DNA from: Leptolyngbya subtilissima AS-A7
Lineage (GTDB): Bacteria > Cyanobacteriota > Cyanobacteriia > Phormidesmidales > Phormidesmidaceae
Direction of reading: 5' to 3'
Assembly: GCF_039962255.1 (NCBI RefSeq)
Contig: NZ_JAMPKY010000003.1
Coordinates: 124,001 to 188,000 of the forward strand
DNA length: 64,000 bases
A program made the translations under genes and the position numbers. Below are positions 9,346 to 18,050 of the stretch, in pieces. Each line of letters begins with the position of its first letter. The first letter of the stretch is position 1. Under the pieces are notes generated by a model that saw nothing but the letters and a program-made list of their open reading frames with translations, did not search any database and was not told where the DNA came from.

Positions 9346-10644
9346 CGTGAATACCGGTTTCCCTTTCTGAGACGCGGTCGGGTGCGTCTTAGCCGATTTT
9401 TGTTCGCGTTGGTTGCGATCGCCGCTACGGTGCTGGTCGGTGCCCATGTCTGGTCACAGCAGCCGGTCACTATCTCCTTTTTGCTGCGAGCGGTGGAAGC
9501 CGACCAAATGCAGGGCTTGGCTGAGCAGTTTATGGCCGAAAACTCCGATATTCGCATCGAGATGGTGCGCGGCCCCAACGCTGCCGACGCCGTCGAAAAC
9601 CTTTACACCACCTCCTTTTTGCTGGGCGACTCGCCCTACGACATCCTCTTCTCAGACGTCGTTTGGATTCCCAAGTTTGCCGCTGCCGGGTGGCTAATAG
9701 ACCTGTCGGACCGCGTCAGTGAAGCCGATCTGTCCGACTTTTTGCCGGCCGACGTGGCCGCTGGCCTCTACCAAGGTGGCCTCTACCGCATGCCATTTCG
9801 CTCCGACATGGGCATGCTTTACTACCGCACCGACCTGCTCGACCAGGTCGGGCTCGAACCGCCCGAGACCTTTGACGACCTGATTGCTGCCGCCGAGACC
9901 ATCCAAGCCCAGACCGACGTGGACTGGGGATTTACGTGGCAGGGCTTGCAGTACGAGGGTTTAGTCACTAATTTTGTCGAAATTATCGCTGGCTACGGCG
10001 GTTTTTGGATTGACCCCACCACCCTAGAAGTGGGCTTAGATCAGCCCGCTGGGGTGCAGGCCGTGGAGTTTATGAAGGGCCTGATTGACCAACGCATTTC
10101 TCCCCCCGGTGTGACCAACTACATTGAGGAAGATTCGCTCCGCCAGTTTCAGAACGGCAATGTGGCCTTTTTGCGCAACTGGCCCTACGCCTGGGCCGAG
10201 GCCAACCGCGAGGGCACGCCTGTAGCCGGTAAGATTGCCCTCAAGCCCATGGTGCATGCCGCAGGCCAGCAGCCCGCTGCCTGCTTAGGAGGCTGGGGCT
10301 TTGGGATTTCGTCGACCACTCCTCACCCCGAGGAAGCCTGGCGGGTGGTGAAATTTTTTACTAGCCCTGAACCGATGAAAGATTTCATCACCGAGTTTGC
10401 CTATGTGCCTAGCCGCCGCGCCCTGTTCACCGATCCAGACGTGCTGGCGACGTTTCCTCACTACGCGCAGCTGTTAGAAGTGGCAGAAACGGCGGTACCT
10501 CGCCCTCCTGTCGGTCAATACGCCCAGGTTTCAGACATTCTGCAACGCTATCTGAGCGCGGCCATCAGTGACCAAATGACGGCTGAAGATGCCATGCGGG
10601 CGGCAGCGGGTGAGAGTCGGCGGGTGTTGGGGGTAGAGGGGTAG
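9343..10644 (+). CDS. Carbohydrate ABC transporter, extracellular solute-binding protein
   Basis: A MalE/UgpB-type (family 1) periplasmic sugar-binding protein of 433 residues. An N-terminal membrane/signal segment (FLFALVAIAATVLVGAHVW, about 18-36) is followed by the mature domain ITISFLLRA-type start and the typical FRSDMGMLYYRTDLLDQVGL region. The frame can start at TTG 9343, which overlaps a terminator-like hairpin, or at GTG 9382 directly before RLSRFLFAL, which would leave a tidier signal peptide. It heads a binding protein-permease-permease-ATPase operon. The substrate is not readable. Cyanobacterial relatives import trehalose, glucosylglycerol or maltodextrins. Confidence 0.87.
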   Translation: MREYRFPFLRRGRVRLSRFLFALVAIAATVLVGAHVWSQQPVTISFLLRAVEADQMQGLAEQFMAENSDIRIEMVRGPNAADAVENLYTTSFLLGDSPYDILFSDVVWIPKFAAAGWLIDLSDRVSEADLSDFLPADVAAGLYQGGLYRMPFRSDMGMLYYRTDLLDQVGLEPPETFDDLIAAAETIQAQTDVDWGFTWQGLQYEGLVTNFVEIIAGYGGFWIDPTTLEVGLDQPAGVQAVEFMKGLIDQRISPPGVTNYIEEDSLRQFQNGNVAFLRNWPYAWAEANREGTPVAGKIALKPMVHAAGQQPAACLGGWGFGISSTTPHPEEAWRVVKFFTSPEPMKDFITEFAYVPSRRALFTDPDVLATFPHYAQLLEVAETAVPRPPVGQYAQVSDILQRYLSAAISDQMTAEDAMRAAAGESRRVLGVEG

Positions 10645-10690
10645 AAGGGTGGATGGGTAGGGGGTGGATGGGTGAATGAGTATGGGGACG
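10643..10690 (+). repeat. G-rich copy of the GGATGGGT repeat
   Basis: GGGTGGATGGGTAGGGG-type units begin right at the stop codon of the sugar-binding protein and fill the spacer to the first permease gene. Four or more GGG tracts lie on the coding strand, so RNA or DNA quadruplexes are possible. Confidence 0.75.
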
Positions 10691-10697
10691 AGGGCTA

Positions 10698-11597
10698 ATG
10701 GCTAAGGACTATATTCGGCAGCGGGAACGGCGGACAGGGTGGCTGCTAATGTTGCCAGCGCTGCTGGTGTTGCTGTTGGTCTATGCCTTTCCGATTTTGA
10801 GGACTTTTTGGCTGAGCTTTTTTACTGAGAACCTCAGCACCAACCTAGAGCCAGTGTTTAGCGGCTTAGACAACTACGGGCTGATGGTGGGGGACGGTCG
10901 CTTCTGGCAGAGTATGCGGAATACGGCTGTGTTTACCCTGTTTACGCTGGTCTTTGAGCTGGGGTTGGGATTGATCATTGCCCTGGCCCTCGATCAGGCT
11001 TTTCGCGGGCGGGGCCTGGCGCGGACGATCGCTATTCTGCCCTGGGCGTTGCCCACCGCCTTAATTGCCCTGGCCTGGCGCTGGATTTTTAATACCGAGT
11101 TTGGCGTCTGGAACGACATGCTGATGCGATTGCATCTGATCGACAACCCGGTGAACTGGCTGGGAGAACCCTTTTGGGCCATGGTGGCGGTAATTGCTGC
11201 CGATGTCTGGAAGACGACCTCCTTTGTGGCGATTTTGCTGCTGGCGGGGCTGCAGTCGGTTTCTCAGGATCTGTACGAAGCCCACGCTCTAGATGGGGCT
11301 AGCCCCTGGCAAAGCTTTCGGCAAATTACGCTGCCGCTAATTGCGCCGCAGATTGTAATTGCCATGCTGTTTCGCTTTGCCCAGTCCTTTGGCATTTTTG
11401 ACCTAATTCAGGTGATGACCGGTGGTGGCCCCGGCGGAGCCACAGAGACGGTATCGATCTACATCTACGCCGCTGTCATGCGGTATTTGGACTTTGGCTA
11501 TGGGGCCGCCCTCGTGACGGTGACATTTTTGGTGCTGGTGGCGGTGGTAGGCCTGAGCTGGCTATACATCTCCCGACTCCGAGCTAAGACCGAGTAA
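10698..11597 (+). CDS. Carbohydrate ABC transporter permease (MalF/UgpA type)
   Basis: An integral inner-membrane subunit of 299 residues with six predicted membrane helices. The first is LLMLPALLVLLLVYAFPILRT near residues 16-37. The cytoplasmic EAA loop that contacts the ATPase is visible as EAHALDGASPWQSFRQITLPL at about 194-215. It pairs with the MalG-type permease downstream to form the channel of the sugar importer. ATG 10698 follows the repeat spacer without a strong ribosome-binding site. Confidence 0.9.
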   Translation: MAKDYIRQRERRTGWLLMLPALLVLLLVYAFPILRTFWLSFFTENLSTNLEPVFSGLDNYGLMVGDGRFWQSMRNTAVFTLFTLVFELGLGLIIALALDQAFRGRGLARTIAILPWALPTALIALAWRWIFNTEFGVWNDMLMRLHLIDNPVNWLGEPFWAMVAVIAADVWKTTSFVAILLLAGLQSVSQDLYEAHALDGASPWQSFRQITLPLIAPQIVIAMLFRFAQSFGIFDLIQVMTGGGPGGATETVSIYIYAAVMRYLDFGYGAALVTVTFLVLVAVVGLSWLYISRLRAKTE

Positions 11598-11636
11598 CCG
11601 TGGTCGAGTTCCTCCAGGAGCAAACACGTTAGCCTG

Positions 11637-11670
11637 CCCTACCCATCCACCCCCTACCCATCCACCCTCC
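11637..11670 (+). repeat. C-rich copy of the ACCCATCC repeat
   Basis: Two tandem CTACCCATCCACC units end immediately before the ATG of the second permease. On the mRNA this is the complement of the G-rich copy at 10643, so the two copies could pair across the first permease gene. Confidence 0.75.
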
Positions 11671-12555
11671 ATGACCACCGTCCCCCAAACTACCGCCCCT
11701 CCCCAGACCCCCGAGCGCAGCATTCCCTGGATGCGGGTGCTGCTGTGGCTGGCGATCGCGTTCACCGTCATCTTTAGCCTGGCGCCGGTGCTGTGGCAGG
11801 TGCTGACCTCGTTCAAGACCAATGCGGCCATCACCCAGACCCCAGTGGTCTACCTGCCGGGGTTCGGCCAGCTCACTTTGACCCACTATGCGGATCTGTT
11901 TCGACTCAATCAGTTCCACGTCTACATGTTCAACAGCGCTCTAGTGGCGATCGTCTCCACGGTGCTGTGCCTGGCGCTCGGATCTCCGGCGGCCTACGCC
12001 TTAGCCCGCCTGCGGATTCCAGGGGAGCAGGTGATTTTGGCGATCGTGCTGGTGGTGACCCTGTTTCCCTACATTTTGCTGTTCCTGGGCCTGCTCGAAC
12101 TTGTGCGCGCCTTTGGCCTCGCCAACAACTACCTGGCGCTGATCATTCCCTACACCGCCATCAACCTGCCCCTGACGATTTTGGTCATGCGCAGCTTTTT
12201 TCAGCAGTTGCCCAAAGACCTGGAGGACTCGGCCCGCGTAGATGGCTACAACACGGTGCAAATGCTCTGGCGCATCGTGCTGCCCATGACCCTGCCTGCC
12301 CTAATCACCACTGGCATTCTGGCCTTTATCTTCGCCTGGAATGAGTACCTGTTTGCCCTGACCTTCATGACTCGCGAGGGCATGAAAACCATCCCCGTCG
12401 CCGCCGCCCAGCTCGGTGGCACCACTCTGTTTGAAGTGCCCTACGGTCCTCTAGCCGCCGCCACCGTAGTCGGCACCCTACCCCTAGTGCTGCTGGTGCT
12501 GTTCTTCCAGCGCCGCATTGTGCAAGGCCTCACCTCTGGCTCTGTTAAGGGGTAG
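11671..12555 (+). CDS. Carbohydrate ABC transporter permease (MalG/UgpE type)
   Basis: The second membrane subunit, 294 residues, with six helices. The first is LLWLAIAFTVIFSLAPVLWQ after a Pro/Thr-rich N-terminal tail. The EAA-type loop reads DSARVDGYNTVQMLWRIVLP at about residues 188-207, and the C-terminal helix LPLVLLVLFFQRRIVQG ends in the MalG-typical QRRIVQGLTSGSVKG. It is followed by a long repeat spacer before the ATPase gene. No ribosome-binding site is visible because the C-rich repeat reaches the ATG, so initiation may depend on coupling or local structure. Confidence 0.9.
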   Translation: MTTVPQTTAPPQTPERSIPWMRVLLWLAIAFTVIFSLAPVLWQVLTSFKTNAAITQTPVVYLPGFGQLTLTHYADLFRLNQFHVYMFNSALVAIVSTVLCLALGSPAAYALARLRIPGEQVILAIVLVVTLFPYILLFLGLLELVRAFGLANNYLALIIPYTAINLPLTILVMRSFFQQLPKDLEDSARVDGYNTVQMLWRIVLPMTLPALITTGILAFIFAWNEYLFALTFMTREGMKTIPVAAAQLGGTTLFEVPYGPLAAATVVGTLPLVLLVLFFQRRIVQGLTSGSVKG

Positions 12556-12716
12556 ATGGGTGGATGGGTAGGCGGGTAGATGGGTAGGCGGGTAGGCGGG
12601 TGGATGGGTAAATGAGTTCAACAACTTCACTCCCTCACCCATCCACGCTCCCACCCATCCACACTCCCACTCATCCACGCTCCCACCCACCCACACTCCC
12701 ACCCACCTACCTCTAC
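12553..12716 (+). repeat. Large inverted G-rich/C-rich repeat block
   Basis: From the permease stop, GGGTGGATGGGTAGGCGGGTAG-like units run to about 12608. They are followed after a short spacer (AATGAGTTCAACAACTTCACT) by C-rich units CCCACCCATCCACACTCCC to 12716. The arms are reverse complements in register, so the transcript between permease and ATPase genes should form an extended, imperfect stem. This is the largest of the five loci of this repeat. Confidence 0.8.
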
Positions 12717-12720
12717 GATC

Positions 12721-13785
12721 ATGGCTAAACTCGAACTCCAAAATCTCGCCAAAGCCTATAGCCGCGACATTGTGCCGGTGAAGCAGCTCAATTTGGTGGT
12801 GGAAGATAACGAGTTTTTGACCCTGGTGGGGCCATCGGGCTGTGGTAAGTCCACTATTCTTAGGCTGATTGCGGGGCTGGATCAGCCTACGGAGGGGCGG
12901 GTGATGATTGGCGATCGCGATGTTAGCCCACTGCCGCCGGGCGATCGCAATATTGCCATGGTCTTCCAGAGCTATGCTCTCTATCCCCACATGACGGTGC
13001 GCGACAATGTGGCTTCGGGGCTCAAATTGCGCCATCTGCCGGCGGGCGACATTCAAAAGCGGGTGCAGGAAGTCTCTGAGGTGCTGGGCCTCGACCCGCT
13101 GCTCGATCGCAAGCCTGCGAAACTCTCGGGTGGGCAGCGCCAGCGGGTGGCCCTGGCCCGCGCCCTAGTGCGCAACCCCGACGTGTTTCTGCTCGACGAA
13201 CCCCTGAGTAACCTAGATGCCCTACTGCGCGAGCAGGTGCGGGCCGACCTCAAGCAGATTTTTGCTGACCAAAAATCACCTATTGTCTACGTCACCCACG
13301 ATCAGACCGAGGCCATGACCCTTTCAACCAAGGTGGCGGTGCTCAACAACGGCTATCTGCAACAGCTAGGCCACCCCCACGATATCTACAAAACCCCAGC
13401 CAATCGGTTTGTGGCTAGCTTCATCGGCAGCCCTCAGATGAACCTCGTTACTCTTAGCCGCACCGGCAACACTGTTGCCTTGGGTGATTTTGCCATACCG
13501 CTGCCGGTTGGAGTCCAGGCGACCTCTGTGGTGTTAGGCATTCGCCCCGAGCATCTGCGGCTGCCCCGCGAGGGCGATGTTCACACCGTCAGCGGACAGG
13601 TGTTTCTGGTGGAAAACCTGGGCATGCACGACCTAGTCAGCCTGCGGGTGCAGGGCGACCCCACCCTGACTCTGCGGGCGCTGCTACCCGCCGATGCCGC
13701 CTGGAGCAAGGAAAATCTGAAGCTGGCGTTGCCGCCCGAGTCAATCCACTGGTTCGATGGCAATACCGAGCAGCGCCTTGGGTAA
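12721..13785 (+). CDS. Carbohydrate ABC transporter ATP-binding protein (MalK/UgpC type)
   Basis: The 354-residue ATPase energises the sugar importer at the cytoplasmic face. Walker A is GPSGCGKST (about 38-46), the signature is LSGGQRQRVALARAL (about 136-150), Walker B is VFLLDEPLSNLD, and the switch histidine lies in VTHDQTEAM. A C-terminal TOBE/OB region of about 110 residues (GIRPEHLRLP) is the usual sugar-importer regulatory domain. It is the last gene of the operon. The next gene starts 69 bp later and belongs to a different transporter. Confidence 0.92.
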   Translation: MAKLELQNLAKAYSRDIVPVKQLNLVVEDNEFLTLVGPSGCGKSTILRLIAGLDQPTEGRVMIGDRDVSPLPPGDRNIAMVFQSYALYPHMTVRDNVASGLKLRHLPAGDIQKRVQEVSEVLGLDPLLDRKPAKLSGGQRQRVALARALVRNPDVFLLDEPLSNLDALLREQVRADLKQIFADQKSPIVYVTHDQTEAMTLSTKVAVLNNGYLQQLGHPHDIYKTPANRFVASFIGSPQMNLVTLSRTGNTVALGDFAIPLPVGVQATSVVLGIRPEHLRLPREGDVHTVSGQVFLVENLGMHDLVSLRVQGDPTLTLRALLPADAAWSKENLKLALPPESIHWFDGNTEQRLG

Positions 13786-13854
13786 TGTTCCGTGGAACTT
13801 TCCTGGTCACAAACTCGGGGTAATGTAGGGGCAGTAATGCCCTAGGTCTGTCCT

Positions 13855-14499
13855 ATGCTGCAAAACGCCTACCAATATGCGCTAGATAATAGCGATCGCA
13901 TCCTTACCGCTCTGCAACAGCACCTGCTGCTGGTGGCGGTGCCCTTGGCGATTGGGCTACTGGTGGGGTTGCCGCTGGGGTTGTGGAGTGCGCGATCGCG
14001 CCTCATCTCTACCGTCATGCTCAATAGCTTCAATGCCCTGCGGGTGATTCCTAGCCTGGCGGTGCTGTTTTTGGCGGTGCCCGTGCTGGGGCTGAGCTTT
14101 TGGTCGGCGGTGCTGGCCCTGACGCTGCTGGTGATGCCGCCCATTCTGATCAGCACCGACGTGGCCTTTCGCAATATCAGCCCCGCCATTCGCGAGGCGG
14201 CAACGGGCATGGGCATGCCCCCCGGCGACATTCTCAAAACGGTCGAAATTCCCCTGGCGCTGCCAGTGGTGATTGCTGGCATCAAAACCGCCGCAGTGGA
14301 GGTGATCGCCAGCGCTACTCTGGCCGCCTTTGTGGGAGCGGGTGGGTTAGGAGCGTTTATTGTACTGGGGTTCGCCGCTTACGATCCGGCGATTTTGCTG
14401 GTGGGGGCGGTGCCGGTGGCGCTGCTGGCGCTGCTGGTGGAGGTAGGGTTGAGTGCAGTGCAGCGAGCTGCGCAGCCTCCAGGAGTGCGATCGGTTTAA
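13855..14499 (+). CDS. Glycine betaine/choline-type ABC transporter permease (OpuB/ProW family), lone copy
   Basis: A 214-residue inner-membrane permease of the osmoprotectant importer family. Membrane helices include LLLVAVPLAIGLLVGLPLGL and LALTLLVMPPILIST. The EAA-like loop IREAATGMGMPPGDILKTVEIPLALPVVIAG (read as two parts around residue 125-150) is characteristic. Its probable partners (second permease, ATPase, binding protein) lie 3 kb away on the other strand at 17421-19955. Such systems normally encode both permeases in one operon around the ATPase and binding-protein genes. The 3-kb insert between them suggests a rearrangement. Confidence 0.85.
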   Translation: MLQNAYQYALDNSDRILTALQQHLLLVAVPLAIGLLVGLPLGLWSARSRLISTVMLNSFNALRVIPSLAVLFLAVPVLGLSFWSAVLALTLLVMPPILISTDVAFRNISPAIREAATGMGMPPGDILKTVEIPLALPVVIAGIKTAAVEVIASATLAAFVGAGGLGAFIVLGFAAYDPAILLVGAVPVALLALLVEVGLSAVQRAAQPPGVRSV

Positions 14500-14738
14500 G
14501 GTTAATTTAGCTTGATGGATTTAGCAGTCCTAGGTGAGTTCTGCCTAGATAACGTTTCTAGTCACACAACCAGACATGCAGCGAATGCACAATAAGTTTA
14601 GCTGTCAGTGTTGATGAAGTTTCTGCATATTAAACTGCCCAATAACTGAAAGGGAAAGCTACTTTTCTAGATCTGATCAAGCTGTGTTTGATAATTGTGG
14701 AATACGCTGCCTTCGATTATAGGGTTGCTAAAACAGCA

Positions 14739-15941
14739 CTAGAAAATATCGATCGTAGGAAACTGAGATTGTGCTTGCAAGCAGTCCCACAGATATATTG
14801 CTAGACCGAGGTCTCCTGTCCAGAGGGGATAGCGCAGCTGTCGATAGAGTTGTTGCGACAGTTGGTACTGTTCGATTGCATGCATCGCGAAGACTCTAGC
14901 GCGATCGAGCCACATCTGATTGCCAGTTCGGGTAAACAACTTGAGAAATGCGTAGCCATTACCCCCTGTACCATGACACAGATTTGATCCCTTCTTTAAT
15001 GGACCTGCTTGCCAAGTCAGCTCTCCACCTTGCTCTAAAATGCGATCAAATTGCTCATTGACCCCTCTTGGTAGCGTTGCCAAAGCCGTCACCATTCCGG
15101 GCGCTCCATGACAGTATTGCACTAAGTTTGGAGCTTGACGAGTATGGGCTTTGTCGTAAATAGCTGGCCAGTTTGCTGCGCCATCGTCCGTCACTGCGGT
15201 TTGAATCACAGTTATCATCGCTTGGGTTGAGATGTCTTGAAATTCCTCATTGGTTAATAGGGACTGTCCGACAAGCAATGGTGTTAAATTACTGGCAAAG
15301 CCATGTACAGGTCCCAACCACTGTTGTTGGCCACCGTACAAGTCGATTGTCCACAGGTATCCAATTTCACCAACAGGTTGCCACTCCTGTAGCAGTAAAC
15401 TTGCTTGCAGTTTGAAAACCTCTTGCCATCTTGATTCTTGCGTCCACTGATACATAAAGTAAGCCGCTAGCATCGACCCGGCTATGCCCCACATCAGCTC
15501 TCGAACGGGCTGGGGGTCATTCTTATGAATCGATTGCAAAATTTGGATGGCTTTGTCTTCTGAGGGAGATAATTTATACTGCAGCAGCAGTAGTGGCAGT
15601 TCTCCAAACAAATAAGACGACTGCTCGGGATAGGGACTGACTTTGGGATAACGCTGCTGATTTTGTTCTAATGACTCATTGAGATGAGTCGTGACATCAA
15701 TGGTTGAGTCAATTGCTCCAACTGTTTGCAGATACTGGATCGCCCATAGAACGCCAGCTTTACCAAAATATAGGTCGCTGCCAAATGCTTGATCGTCCAT
15801 CGGGTGCCCATTCAACAACGGCATAGTTTGCAGTTGAGTAATGGTTTCACGGGCGATCGCACAAATTGCTTCTTGAACCGCATTCGGCTCCCAATCGAGC
15901 TGCAAGAGTGGATAGTGTCTAGCTGGATCAAACAGTGTCAT
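14739..15941 (-). CDS. LanC/LANCL-like zinc protein
   Basis: A 400-residue alpha-toroid protein of the lanthionine synthetase C-like superfamily. The three zinc ligands can be read as C277 in YCHGAPG and C322-H323 in NLCHGTGG. Supporting motifs are LYFGKAGVLWA (about 57-67), GPVHGFASN with H213 near the putative base position, and LWTGDLGLAIYL at 373-384. The CHGAPG plus LCHGxxGNGYAFL pattern resembles the stand-alone LANCL group more than modification-cluster LanC. LanC cyclises dehydrated peptides by adding cysteine thiols; LANCL proteins add glutathione to dehydroamino acids. No LanB, LanM, precursor or exporter gene is nearby, so a detoxifying or unknown role is more likely than lanthipeptide synthesis. 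Base composition is lower in GC than its neighbours. Confidence 0.82.
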   Translation of the reverse strand: MTLFDPARHYPLLQLDWEPNAVQEAICAIARETITQLQTMPLLNGHPMDDQAFGSDLYFGKAGVLWAIQYLQTVGAIDSTIDVTTHLNESLEQNQQRYPKVSPYPEQSSYLFGELPLLLLQYKLSPSEDKAIQILQSIHKNDPQPVRELMWGIAGSMLAAYFMYQWTQESRWQEVFKLQASLLLQEWQPVGEIGYLWTIDLYGGQQQWLGPVHGFASNLTPLLVGQSLLTNEEFQDISTQAMITVIQTAVTDDGAANWPAIYDKAHTRQAPNLVQYCHGAPGMVTALATLPRGVNEQFDRILEQGGELTWQAGPLKKGSNLCHGTGGNGYAFLKLFTRTGNQMWLDRARVFAMHAIEQYQLSQQLYRQLRYPLWTGDLGLAIYLWDCLQAQSQFPTIDIF

Positions 15942-16186
15942 TTTTCTTGTCTTATGAGTTAAGACCGAATGTTATCTGCGCGTTGTTATCGACCACTTGT
16001 TGAAACTAGATTTCAGATTGGGAGAATCAATGAGTTCATTCCAATGCCTTCCAGCTACTTTTAAGTAAACAGCTTTGAAGTCTAACGACCCAAGCTTAGC
16101 GACCCGGCGCACGGAACGCAACGATCGCAACCGCACCGCTGTAGCTGGGTTCGCTGCAGCGCATGGTCAGGCGATGTCATTGTTGG

Positions 16187-16660
16187 TCACGGAGCCGTCT
16201 GCATAACTGCATCAACAAACTCTTTGGGTGGAAGGTAGTCATGAGCCTCGACGTGATGCAGGATCATGACGGGTGAGGCGTAAATGCGACCATTCAGTCC
16301 CATGACACGAATCTCGGCAGAACTAAAACGCCCGTCTTCAAAACATGAGTGATACAACGCCTGGTCCTGCTCGGTCCAGTTTCCTGATGTCAGCAGTGAG
16401 TGAAGCTCGGGACAAAATGGGCAAACTTCGAACCCCCGCATCTGCTTCACGCGAGTGCGAGATAAAAGCCGAAGACGGTCTAAGAAACCCAGTGGTGGAG
16501 TCTCTTTGGTGAACTCGTGCTCCGCGTCGAGCCACCCGATGTTAAGAGCAGGTGGCTCGCCTTCCTCGACGTAGTATTCGTATGGTGTCAGGTCAGGAAA
16601 ATACATGGCGTGGTAGTCGCATAACGGCTGAGCTAACCGGACGACAGCGAACTCTACCAC
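16187..16660 (-). CDS. Conserved hypothetical protein with CPFC motif
   Basis: No function recognised. The 157-residue soluble protein has MYFPDLTPYEYY (possible internal start, residue 19), LNIGWLD, a central GFEVCPFCPEL, then RVMGLNGRIYASPVMILHHV and AHDYLPPKEFVDAV. The pair of cysteines in CPFC could bind a metal but no second pair is obvious. The layout (short N-terminal PDLTPY, CPFC, then LP-PxEF at the end) resembles small uncharacterised bacterial proteins often found beside immunity-type genes, but this is impression only. The gene lies between the LanC-like gene and a plus-strand membrane protein, inside the interrupted Opu locus. Confidence 0.6.
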   Translation of the reverse strand: MVEFAVVRLAQPLCDYHAMYFPDLTPYEYYVEEGEPPALNIGWLDAEHEFTKETPPLGFLDRLRLLSRTRVKQMRGFEVCPFCPELHSLLTSGNWTEQDQALYHSCFEDGRFSSAEIRVMGLNGRIYASPVMILHHVEAHDYLPPKEFVDAVMQTAP

Positions 16661-16766
16661 TCAATCAGACTTATACTGCGTTCCGGTTCAGCGATTGGTT
16701 GGCTGGCACTATGCAAGACAATTAAAGCACGCGGGCATACTGAGAATACTATTTCTCTATAGACTA

Positions 16767-17273
16767 ATGCTTATTCGGCGGTCACCTTACTGCTTAACGC
16801 TATATATAAGTTCCCTGGGTATCAGAATCACAGCTGGCTTTATCATCGGTTTAGGTATTTTCCTCCTGTTTTCAATCCGTCTTGAAAACCTGGCTCCTTT
16901 ATTTTCCGCTGTACTGATGATCCTTGGCGGGTTGTTGTTTCTACAACAATGTGGAGGAGTAACGATTGTCTACTTTGATAAGCAAAAAGACCTAATCAGC
17001 GTTCATCATCAGAAACTTTTAGGTGCAAAAACAGAGAGTTTTGATATTCCACTCAAAGATGTCGTCGATGTTTATGTGGAACAAAACTCTGATGTTTCTT
17101 TAGAGGAAGGATGTAGAGGAGAAAAACGGGTTACAACTCATTACTTCCGCTTGCTGATCAAGATGCGCGAGGGATATTCTTTGCCCTTAACTCGTTCTGG
17201 TGATGGTGGACATGATGCAGAGAAAAAGCATCAAGTAACTGCACAAGAAATTAGACAGTTTCTAAATCTCTAA
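16767..17273 (+). CDS. Hypothetical membrane protein with PH-like C-terminal domain
   Basis: Function unknown. ATG 16767 (MLIRRSPYCL) gives 168 residues; a longer frame from TTG 16695 exists but runs into the divergent gene's promoter region. Two membrane helices (ITAGFIIGLGIFLLF and LFSAVLMILGGLLFLQQC, about residues 21-65) precede a beta-rich domain (VTIVYFDKQKDLISVHHQ, then FDIPLKDVVDVYVEQ) like bacterial PH-like membrane-anchored domains. It is lower in GC than the surrounding transport genes, as is the rest of the insert. Confidence 0.55.
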   Translation: MLIRRSPYCLTLYISSLGIRITAGFIIGLGIFLLFSIRLENLAPLFSAVLMILGGLLFLQQCGGVTIVYFDKQKDLISVHHQKLLGAKTESFDIPLKDVVDVYVEQNSDVSLEEGCRGEKRVTTHYFRLLIKMREGYSLPLTRSGDGGHDAEKKHQVTAQEIRQFLNL

Positions 17274-17420
17274 AGAGGTATCCTTAATCCGATCAAAGCT
17301 ATCAGAGAAAATTTCTTAATGTATTAGCTGACAACTTTTATGCCGACAGTTGCCGTATAATTGTCCTTTCAAAGTAAGTTATACGAACAGTGGCTTCGCT
17401 AGCCGTAACTACTGTCTTAC

Positions 17421-18050
17421 TCACTGCTTGAGTCGTCGCTGGGGTTGGGCGTAGTGCTCTAGGGCCAGCAGCAGCCCGTTGATCACCAGAGCTAGAACTG
17501 CTACCGCGATCGCACCCGCCACAATCTTGTCATAGCGACTAGTTTGGATGCCATCAAACAGCAGCTTGCCTAGACCGCCAGCGTTGAACTTGGCCCCAAT
17601 AGTGGCGATCGCAATGGCCACGATCGCCGCAATTCTCACCCCGGCCAAAAACACCGGCAGCACCAACGGCACCTGCACCCGCCACCAGCGCTGGGCCACG
17701 CTCATGCCCATGCCCCGCGCCGCTTCTAGCACCGCCGGGTTGATGCCCGCCAGCCCCACCGTCAGGTTGCGCACCAAAATCACCTGGGTGTAGAGCACCA
17801 TGGCCACGATCACCGAGGTGGCATTGAGGCCAAACAGCGGCACCAAAAAGATAATTAGCGCCAGGCTGGGGATGGTGTAGAGCACCCCCAGCCCGCCGAG
17901 CACGGGCACCGCCAGCCAGCGCAGGCGCGAGACCAGCAGGGCGAGGGGAACCGATAGGGCGATCGCAATGCCCAGCGCAATCCCTGTCATCCGCAGGTGT
18001 TGCAGCAGCAGAGTCAGCACGTCGCCAGGGTTGCTCAGCAGATAGCTCAT
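17421..18050 (-). CDS. Glycine betaine/choline-type ABC transporter permease (OpuB/ProW family)
   Basis: A 209-residue membrane permease with helices such as MTGIALGIAIALSVPLALLV and VPVLGGLGVLYTIPSLALII. The coupling loop VLEAARGMGMSVAQRWWRVQ is at about residues 109-128. Its start overlaps the stop of the ATPase gene by 4 bp, so the two are translated together. Similar in architecture to the plus-strand permease at 13855, which probably supplies the other half of a heterodimeric channel. Confidence 0.9.
   Translation of the reverse strand: MSYLLSNPGDVLTLLLQHLRMTGIALGIAIALSVPLALLVSRLRWLAVPVLGGLGVLYTIPSLALIIFLVPLFGLNATSVIVAMVLYTQVILVRNLTVGLAGINPAVLEAARGMGMSVAQRWWRVQVPLVLPVFLAGVRIAAIVAIAIATIGAKFNAGGLGKLLFDGIQTSRYDKIVAGAIAVAVLALVINGLLLALEHYAQPQRRLKQ

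Noticed and set aside
9821-9910. Possible frameshift or alternative gene in the sugar-binding protein
   Set aside because: The main frame is continuous to 10644 with typical family motifs; antisense frames are shadows.
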